A DNA stretch of 10,875 nucleotides, taken from Halobacteriales archaeon SW_9_67_24 (GTDB taxonomy: Archaea; Halobacteriota; Halobacteria; Halobacteriales; Halococcaceae). A program made the translations under genes and the position numbers. Position 1 is the first letter of the stretch. The number at the start of each line of letters is the position of its first letter. This document shows, piece by piece, positions 6,162 through 10,875 of the stretch. Below the pieces are notes generated by a model. That model was not told the DNA's origin. It ran no database searches and was given only the letters and a program-made list of their open reading frames with translations. The DNA is taken from NCBI GenBank assembly GCA_003022685.1, contig PXSV01000162.1, forward strand, positions 18,576 through 29,450, in the 5' to 3' direction.

Positions 6162-8459
6162 CTAGGACGTGTCGGCGCCGCCGACGGTGTTGGTCTCCGC
6201 GCCGGCCCCGATGATCCGGATGAAGGCGTCGTCGCCGTCGAGCCTCGCCTCCGCGGGCCCGAACTCGTACGAGCCCGTGGTGTCGGGCGCTTCGATGAAG
6301 TACGTCCGCGTCTCGCCAGCGCTCGCCGCCGCGTCGAACTCGATGAAACGTTCACCGTCCTCGGTGTAGGTCGTCGCGGCATCACCGGCGACCACGTCCC
6401 AGTCGAACGGGATGCGATCGCGGACGGTCGCCGCCTCGCTGTCCGCGGTGGCGACCGACTCCACGGTGATGTCGACCTGGTTCGTCTGACCCGCCGTGAA
6501 CGCCGAGCCGTCGTCCGCACGCGAACCCTGCGGCGCGAAGACGGGTTCGGGCGCGCTCCCCGCATCGGCGTAGTCGGCGGTCGTTACCTCGTCGAAGCCA
6601 GCGAGGTTCCCCGCCTCGGCGCGCTCGACGGCGGTCGCGGCATCGACGAAGCCGGTCCCGATGTTGTAGACGTTGTGATCGTCCCGGCCGTCCCGGGCGG
6701 TCGCCTCGATCGTGTTGATGACGTCGATCGGATCGGGGAACTCGCCGTGGTTTTGCCGGTAGGCATCGTAGACCAGCGCGACGATGCCCGCCGTCACCGG
6801 GCCGGACATCGACGTGCCGCTGACCTTGCCGTAGTAGGCCTCAGTGCCCTGTTCGTCGGGTGCGCCCGCCAGCCCGGCGGCATACCCCTGGAGGGGGTCC
6901 TCGGGTGCGAGCGTGCTCAGGACGAGCGAGCCCGGTGCGCCGACGGCCGGACGATAGATGCCGTAGGGCCCCGTCGGCTCCTCGCCATCGGGCAGCGCCT
7001 TCCGTCCCGTGAGGTCGACGGTGTAGCTCGCCGTGACGTTGGCGAACGGTCGGATCTCGATGAAGTACGTCTCGCCGGCCGAGACGCCGCCGCTCAGCGT
7101 CTCGGGGTTCTGGAGCGTCGCACCGCTCGCCACGACGGGCCCGTCCTTCGCCCCCTCGTGGACGTAGATGTCGAGGTCCTGGCCCGGTGGCGTCCACGAC
7201 ACCGACAGCTCGACGAAACCGGCGTCGTCGGGTGCGGTCCACGTCTCGTAGGCGCTCTGGCCGACGCCGGCATCGCTCGATCCCGGTCCGACAGTGCCCG
7301 AGTAAGTCTCCCCGGCTACGACGGGCTGGTCGCCGAACCCCGTATCGTAGAACGCCGCGAGGTTTTCGAAGGCGGCTTGACGGTCGTAGTGTGCGCCCTC
7401 GCCACCGCCGTCGTAGCTCGGCTTGCGCCCGCGTGAGGAAAAGCCCGTGACCTGGGCGTCGTCCTTCGTCGCGGCGACGCCGAGGACGTGGGGTGCCTCG
7501 GCGTAGTTGCCGAGCGTGTTCGAGCCGGGCCCCGAGTTACCGGCCGAGAACACGGGCAGGATGCCCGCCTCGAAGGCCATGTAGCTCGCCGACTCCAGCG
7601 CGCCATTGGGGTTGTAGTCGTCGCCGCCGCCCGCTCCGTAGGAATTGTTGACGACCTGGACGTCGTGTTTGCCCTTGTGCTGGCGGTCGAGCATGTCGTC
7701 GTACGCGCCGACGACGTTCAGCAGGGCCGCACCGGCCGTGGTCGAGTAGACGGTGAGATCGGCGTCGGGGGCCATGCCGCGATGTTTGCCGTCGCTCGCG
7801 GAGCCGTCGCCCGCTACAGAGCCGCTGACGTGGGTGCCGTGGCCCGTTCCGCCGGTGTTTGCGGGGCCGACGTCGGTCCACATCGTCTCCTCGTCGAGCG
7901 GGTCGGTGAACCGGAAGTTGTGCTGGAGGTCGTCGCGGTGGTCGGGGTGGTCGCCGTCGATGCCCGAATCGATGACGACCGCATGGATCGACTCGCCGGT
8001 GTAAAAGTCCCGCGTCTGGACTTCGGTCGTGCCCGTGACTTCGCGGGCTTCCTGATTGTGGAGTTCGAGGTCCTTGTTCGCCTCGACGTAGCGCACACTG
8101 TTCCAGCCGGCGACCGTCTCGATCTGGCCCCCCGTCAGGACGGTATAGCCGATCGGGAGCACCGCGAATCGATGGTAGTCCGCCGCGCGGTCGTGGGCGA
8201 AGTCGAGATGGCGGAGACGATCGACGTCGGCGTTCGACTCGAACACCACGAGGGCCTCCTGGAGACTTCCGCCGGTGTCGAGCGCGTCGTCTATCGTCGG
8301 CGTCTCGACCGTTGCCCCTGCCGCCGTCCCGGCAAAGGGGAGCAGCGAGGCCGCGCCCGCCGCACCCGCCGCCTTCATCACCGAGCGCCGGGAGACGCCG
8401 GTTCGCATTGAGTCGTTCCCGCTCGATTCTCGCTCGCGTTCGCCGGGGGAATGCACCAT
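6162..8459 (-). CDS. Tat-exported S8 family serine protease (subtilase) with inserted PPC-like domain
   Basis: This is a 765-residue secreted subtilisin-like protease. A Tat signal (SRRSVMK at about 23-29, hydrophobic segment, AGTAAGA) is followed by an I9-type propeptide (about 55-145). The catalytic triad is intact: Asp164 in VIDSGID, His207 in GHGTHVSG, Ser550 in GTSMSGPV, with oxyanion Asn308 in SAGNSGP. Between FSSRG (340-344) and RPAVGAPG (503-510), normally almost adjacent in subtilases, about 160 residues are inserted; VVAGETYSGTV, DLDIYVHEG and AGETYFIEIRPF...ASYTVDLTG mark this as a PPC-like beta domain. Residues about 655-765 are the domain shared with the downstream genes. I chose the ATG at 8459 over GTG 8468 and ATG 8408 because its promoter spacing matches the two related genes. 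It is probably a monocistronic gene. Confidence 0.95.
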   Translation of the reverse strand: MVHSPGERERESSGNDSMRTGVSRRSVMKAAGAAGAASLLPFAGTAAGATVETPTIDDALDTGGSLQEALVVFESNADVDRLRHLDFAHDRAADYHRFAVLPIGYTVLTGGQIETVAGWNSVRYVEANKDLELHNQEAREVTGTTEVQTRDFYTGESIHAVVIDSGIDGDHPDHRDDLQHNFRFTDPLDEETMWTDVGPANTGGTGHGTHVSGSVAGDGSASDGKHRGMAPDADLTVYSTTAGAALLNVVGAYDDMLDRQHKGKHDVQVVNNSYGAGGGDDYNPNGALESASYMAFEAGILPVFSAGNSGPGSNTLGNYAEAPHVLGVAATKDDAQVTGFSSRGRKPSYDGGGEGAHYDRQAAFENLAAFYDTGFGDQPVVAGETYSGTVGPGSSDAGVGQSAYETWTAPDDAGFVELSVSWTPPGQDLDIYVHEGAKDGPVVASGATLQNPETLSGGVSAGETYFIEIRPFANVTASYTVDLTGRKALPDGEEPTGPYGIYRPAVGAPGSLVLSTLAPEDPLQGYAAGLAGAPDEQGTEAYYGKVSGTSMSGPVTAGIVALVYDAYRQNHGEFPDPIDVINTIEATARDGRDDHNVYNIGTGFVDAATAVERAEAGNLAGFDEVTTADYADAGSAPEPVFAPQGSRADDGSAFTAGQTNQVDITVESVATADSEAATVRDRIPFDWDVVAGDAATTYTEDGERFIEFDAAASAGETRTYFIEAPDTTGSYEFGPAEARLDGDDAFIRIIGAGAETNTVGGADTS

Positions 8460-8483
8460 ACCCCTCACGTCGGAAGCGCCCTC

Positions 8484-8511
8484 GAAAAGTGACGGCCCTA
8501 CTCAGGTAGGT
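8484..8511 (-). promoter_or_regulatory. Promoter with inverted repeat of the subtilase gene
   Basis: The perfect inverted repeat CCTAC-TCAG-GTAGG (8497-8510) lies upstream of a CTTTTC box (8489-8484) centred 27-28 bases from the ATG at 8459, fitting a leaderless transcript. The repeat spans -38 to -51, just upstream of where TFB would bind, a location typical of archaeal activator sites. Two related copies lie at 6066-6081 and 5231-5244. Confidence 0.7.
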
Positions 8512-8534
8512 GTGGCTACGTCTTGCACGCCGTC

Positions 8535-8828
8535 CTATCGAAGGAAATCGAACGAGGCGTCGGCCGGCGTCGTGCGAGCCTCGATCTCGCGGCCCTCGTC
8601 GTAGTTCACGAAGTTCAGATGGAACACTCGGCCGCAGCCCTCCCCCTCCGTCTCGCTCGCCCCGCAGACGATCTCGACGCCGTCGCTCGCCTCGAAGTCC
8701 TCGTGTGGCGCGGCGTACTCCCAGCCGTCGAGCGCGAACGGTGTCACCGATTTGTCGGCGAGAGCGGCGTCGCGATCGAGGGTGACGACCGCATCGCAGC
8801 GCGGGCAGGTGTACCGGACAGCGACCAT
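8535..8828 (-). CDS. Small zinc-ribbon protein of unknown function
   Basis: This 97-residue acidic protein has the N-terminal motif YTCPRCDAVVTL (Cys8, Cys11) and a second pair in VCGASETEGEGCGRVFHLNF (Cys55, Cys65), which together could bind one zinc ion as a zinc ribbon. The spacer between the pairs (43 residues) contains FALDGWEYAAPHEDF. I do not recognise a characterised family; similar small zinc proteins are common in haloarchaea. No signal peptide or membrane segment is present, so it is cytoplasmic. I chose the ATG at 8828 over one at 8852 because ATATAG (8851-8856), which would lie inside the longer frame, is at box A distance, and because the zinc motif starts right after it. It lies upstream of the subtilase on the same strand but has its own promoter, so a functional link is unproven. 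Confidence 0.78.
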   Translation of the reverse strand: MVAVRYTCPRCDAVVTLDRDAALADKSVTPFALDGWEYAAPHEDFEASDGVEIVCGASETEGEGCGRVFHLNFVNYDEGREIEARTTPADASFDFLR

Positions 8829-8850
8829 ATCGGGTGGAGGGGTCGGCCGC

Positions 8851-8856
8851 ATATAG
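8851..8856 (-). promoter_or_regulatory. Box A of the zinc-ribbon gene
   Basis: CTATAT on the minus strand is centred about 25 bases upstream of the ATG at 8828, which fits a leaderless transcript and decides the start. Confidence 0.5.
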
Positions 8857-9178
8857 CTCCGGTGTCCCCGGCAGTGGTGACGCGGTGACGGTGGTGGCGA
8901 TGCGGCGGCGAGCCTCGGCGTCTTGCCGAACGCAGTGAAGGAAGACAGCCGAGAGATATGTTCTTCTAGTGGATGAAGGGCGAGCGAACGAAGTGAGCGA
9001 GGGCTTCGGCGGTCGCGGTGCGGCGGCGGTACAGTGGCGGTGCTGAGAGCGCCAGCGACTGTGCTGCGAGCGACCGCAGGGAGCGAGCGGAGGTTTTCGA
9101 TCCAGCTTTTTGCAAGCGGGGGTTAAGCGAGCGCAGCGAGCGCGACCCCCCGCAGTAAAAAGGTGGGGTCCGGAAGCG
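8857..9178. other. Gene-free stretch with short GAGCG-type repeats
   Basis: About 320 bases without a convincing gene; the open frames across it are low-complexity and continue as the shadow of the mutase gene. It holds three related motifs: GCGAGCGAACGAAGTGAGCG (from 8980), GCGAGCGACCGCAGGGAGCG (from 9066) and GCGAGCGCAGCGAGCGC (from 9127). Such GCGAGC-N-GAGCG strings are frequent between haloarchaeal genes and have no assigned function. The third lies inside the long inverted repeat at 9106-9162. Confidence 0.55.
9106..9162. repeat. Long imperfect inverted repeat
   Basis: The left arm is CTTTTTGC (9106-9113) then GCGGGGGT (9116-9123); the right arm is ACCCCCCGC (9145-9153) then AAAAAG (9157-9162). 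The arms pair outside in as CTTTTT/AAAAAG and GCGGGGG/CCCCCGC, enclosing GCGAGCGCAGCGAGCGC. Either strand would form a stem-loop. It ends about 17 bases before the mutase promoter. Whether it is a bidirectional terminator, a dispersed intergenic repeat or a protein site cannot be told from one copy. Confidence 0.65.
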
Positions 9179-9186
9179 ATTTGTAA
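9179..9186 (+). promoter_or_regulatory. Box A of the mutase gene
   Basis: ATTTGTAA is centred 27-28 bases before the ATG at 9210, the expected position for a leaderless haloarchaeal transcript starting at or next to the ATG. No Shine-Dalgarno sequence is visible, which agrees. Confidence 0.5.
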
Positions 9187-9209
9187 CTCGGGTCCGGAAC
9201 GCCGACCGA

Positions 9210-10574
9210 ATGGAACTGTTCGGGTCGAGTGGGATCCGCGGGGTCGCAAACGAGACGGTGACGCCAGGCTTTTGCCTCCGTGTGGGGATGGCGGTCGGGA
9301 CGGTCGTGGGCGGCGAGCGGGTCGCGGTCGGTCGCGATACGCGCGCGACCGGCGACATGTTCGCGAACGCGGTCGTGAGCGGGCTCCAGAGCGTGGGCTG
9401 TGACGTCGACTGCCTCGGCGTGCTCCCGACGCCGGCGGTCCAGCTGTACGCCGAGCGCGAAACGGTCCCGGCGGTGATGATCACCGCCTCGCACAACCCG
9501 GCCGAGTACAACGGGACCAAACTCGTCGGCGCGGACGGGATCGAACTCCCGGTCGAGGAGTTAGAGCGCGTCGAGACGGCGCTCGACGAGGACGAGTTCG
9601 CGCGCGCACGCTGGGACGGAACCGGCGACGAGCGGCGGGTCGAGAGCGGCCGCGAGGCGTACGTCGAGGAAGTGGTGGGGGCTGTCGACCGCGATCGCGT
9701 CGGGGGCGCGGACCTGACGGTGGCGCTCGATCCGGGCCACGGCGCTGGCGCGCTGACCAGCCCCGAAATCTTCCGCGAGCTGGGCTGTTCGGTCGTCACC
9801 GTGAACGCCCAGCCCGACAGCCAGTTCCCCGGACGGGGTCCTGAGCCGGTGCCCGAGAACCTCGCCGATCTCGGACGCCTGGTGCGCGCCGCCGACGCCG
9901 ACGTGGGGATCGCCCACGACGGCGACGCCGACCGAGCGATCTTCTTCGACGAGCGTGGGGAATACATCGAGGGCGACGCGACCCTCGCAGTGCTCGCCGC
10001 CAGCGTCCTCGGTAGTGACGAAACGACCGTCTCGGCGGTCACGGCCTCCCAACGCCTCGCCGACGTGACCGAGCGGGCAGGGGCGGACCTCGAACGCACG
10101 CCCGTCGGCAGCACGCGGATAATCTCGCGGGTGCGCGATCTCGAAAGCGAGGGACGGTCAGTGCCGATCGCGGGCGAGGGCAACGGTGGCGTGCTCTTTC
10201 CCGAGTACCGACTCGCCCGCGACGGCGCGTACACCGCCGCCAGGTTCCTCGAACTCCTCGTCGATCGACCGGCGAGCGAGGTGGTCGCCGATGTCGGCGG
10301 CTATCACAACGTCCGGACGACAGTCGGCTACGGATCGGACGCCGAGCGTGAGGCGCTGCTCGCCGCGATCGCACGCCACGCCGAGGCGAGCGCGGGTGAG
10401 CTCGATACGACCGACGGCTACCGCCTCGACTTCGGCGACGCGTGGGTGCTCGCGCGCGAGAGCGGCACCGAGCCGGTCGTGCGGATCTACGCCGAGGCGC
10501 GCGAGACCGACCGGGCCCACGAACTCGCCGACGAACTCGAAACGGCGTTCGACGCCGCGCTGGCCGACGCCTGA
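9210..10574 (+). CDS. glmM: Phosphoglucosamine/phosphomannomutase family protein (GlmM-like)
   Basis: This 454-residue cytoplasmic alpha-D-phosphohexomutase interconverts 1- and 6-phosphates of a hexose or glucosamine for nucleotide-sugar and surface glycan synthesis. All four active-site elements are intact: the phosphoserine loop TASHNPAEYNG (Ser94), the magnesium loop DGDADR (Asp237, 239, 241), the sugar loop GEGNGG (Glu323), and the phosphate-binding RESGTEPVVRIYAEA (about 415-429). The N-terminus FGSSGIRG and length are normal. Archaeal family members differ in substrate (glucosamine, mannose or glucose phosphate), and the GEGNGG loop in place of GEMSGH leaves this open; the glmM symbol is the usual archaeal annotation, not proven. 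It appears to be transcribed alone and ends convergently with the next gene. Confidence 0.9.
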   Translation: MELFGSSGIRGVANETVTPGFCLRVGMAVGTVVGGERVAVGRDTRATGDMFANAVVSGLQSVGCDVDCLGVLPTPAVQLYAERETVPAVMITASHNPAEYNGTKLVGADGIELPVEELERVETALDEDEFARARWDGTGDERRVESGREAYVEEVVGAVDRDRVGGADLTVALDPGHGAGALTSPEIFRELGCSVVTVNAQPDSQFPGRGPEPVPENLADLGRLVRAADADVGIAHDGDADRAIFFDERGEYIEGDATLAVLAASVLGSDETTVSAVTASQRLADVTERAGADLERTPVGSTRIISRVRDLESEGRSVPIAGEGNGGVLFPEYRLARDGAYTAARFLELLVDRPASEVVADVGGYHNVRTTVGYGSDAEREALLAAIARHAEASAGELDTTDGYRLDFGDAWVLARESGTEPVVRIYAEARETDRAHELADELETAFDAALADA

Positions 10575-10576
10575 TC

Positions 10577-10586
10577 GTTTTCTGTT
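10577..10586 (+). terminator. Possible oligo-T terminator after the mutase gene
   Basis: GTTTTCTGTT begins three bases after the stop codon in the 37-base gap between two convergent genes. Archaeal RNA polymerase stops at T-rich stretches without needing a hairpin. The tract is short and broken, so this is tentative. Confidence 0.35.
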
Positions 10587-10611
10587 CCCAGATTCGTCGT
10601 GTGTTCCTCGC

Positions 10612-10875
10612 TCAGAGCGGTGGGTGTTCGTCGAGCGCGTCGGCGAGCCGATCGCGCTCCGCGCGTGCCTCGTCGAGCTCACGATCGAGCGTGCCGCTCG
10701 ATAGCCGTCCGCGCTCGTCGGCCGTGAGTTCGGCGCGGGCCCGTGCGGCGTTGCGGAGGCGCTCGTACCGGTCTTCACGCGCAAGCGCGCGAATTTCGCG
10801 GAGCGCTGCCACCGTCCCCTCGCTCGCGAACCGACCGACGACCGCGACGAGTTCGCGGACCCGCCACCGAAGGTC
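10612..10875 (-). CDS. Unrecognised charged helical protein (C-terminal part, cut by window edge)
   Basis: The frame is open from the window edge to a TGA at 10612, giving at least 87 residues with no start inside that must be used; the GTG at 10812 is internal in this reading. The visible part begins DLRWRVRELVAVVGRF and continues ALREIRALAREDRYERLRNA, then a tail RELDEARAERDRLADALDEH. It is Arg/Glu/Ala-rich and predicted mostly helical, with heptad-like spacing in the last 30 residues that suggests a coiled coil. There are no cysteines, no signal and no membrane segment. I cannot name a family. It converges on the mutase gene. It is supported by an uninterrupted frame to the edge and codon use like its neighbours. 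Confidence 0.6.
   Translation of the reverse strand, partial: DLRWRVRELVAVVGRFASEGTVAALREIRALAREDRYERLRNAARARAELTADERGRLSSGTLDRELDEARAERDRLADALDEHPPL

Noticed and set aside
5643..7436. A 597-codon plus-strand open frame across the exported-protein genes
   Set aside because: It is antisense to two genes with clear Tat signals and a catalytic triad, and its product is an Arg-rich low-complexity string.
7537..9249. A 570-codon minus-strand open frame overlapping the subtilase
   Set aside because: It is a frame-shifted shadow, Arg/Pro-rich, running through the repeat region and the promoters; no domain is visible.
8966..10234. A 422-codon minus-strand open frame opposite the mutase
   Set aside because: Ser/Arg/Pro-rich antisense shadow; the plus strand holds the intact mutase motifs.
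1..10875. CRISPR array, insertion sequence, prophage or integrase signs
   Set aside because: No regularly spaced repeats, transposase or integrase motifs, or terminal inverted repeats with target duplications were seen; the window is mostly housekeeping genes plus the secreted-protein array.

Overview
The window looks like chromosomal DNA of a halophilic archaeon (class Halobacteria). The base composition is GC-rich, the proteins are rich in Asp and Glu, exported proteins carry twin-arginine (Tat) signals, starts often look leaderless with a box A about 25-28 bases upstream, and the gene content (anthranilate branch of trp, archease plus RtcB, a Tat-exported subtilase) is typical. I cannot assign a genus from sequence alone.

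Layout. 1-1336: the 5' end of trpF and complete trpD on the minus strand (4-base overlap, start of a tryptophan operon), with a promoter region holding inverted repeats, then a tRNA-Val(GAC) gene on the plus strand. 1433-1968: a GNAT acetyltransferase on the minus strand, divergent from 2021-4912, a plus-strand group of a DUF502 membrane protein, archease and the RNA ligase RtcB. 4953-8511: a minus-strand array of related exported-protein genes: a 765-residue Tat-exported S8 protease, a 257-residue Tat-exported protein with an acidic linker and a domain like the protease C-terminus, and a broken remnant of a third copy of that domain. 8535-8828: a small zinc-ribbon protein. 8857-9178: gene-free DNA with short GAGCG-type repeats and a long inverted repeat. 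9210-10574: a phosphoglucosamine/phosphomannomutase. 10612-10875: the C-terminal end of an unrecognised charged helical protein on the minus strand.

Working together: TrpD and TrpF catalyse consecutive steps of tryptophan synthesis. Archease activates RtcB, which joins tRNA exons, and the two are adjacent. The most unusual part is the protease array. All three members, including the broken one, have the same promoter plan: a CCTAN-N4-GTAGG inverted repeat centred about 41-45 bases upstream of the ATG, a CTTTT-containing box at about -23 to -28, then the ATG. This suggests one shared regulator and origin by duplication of a secreted-protein module. The upstream position fits an activator site better than a repressor site.
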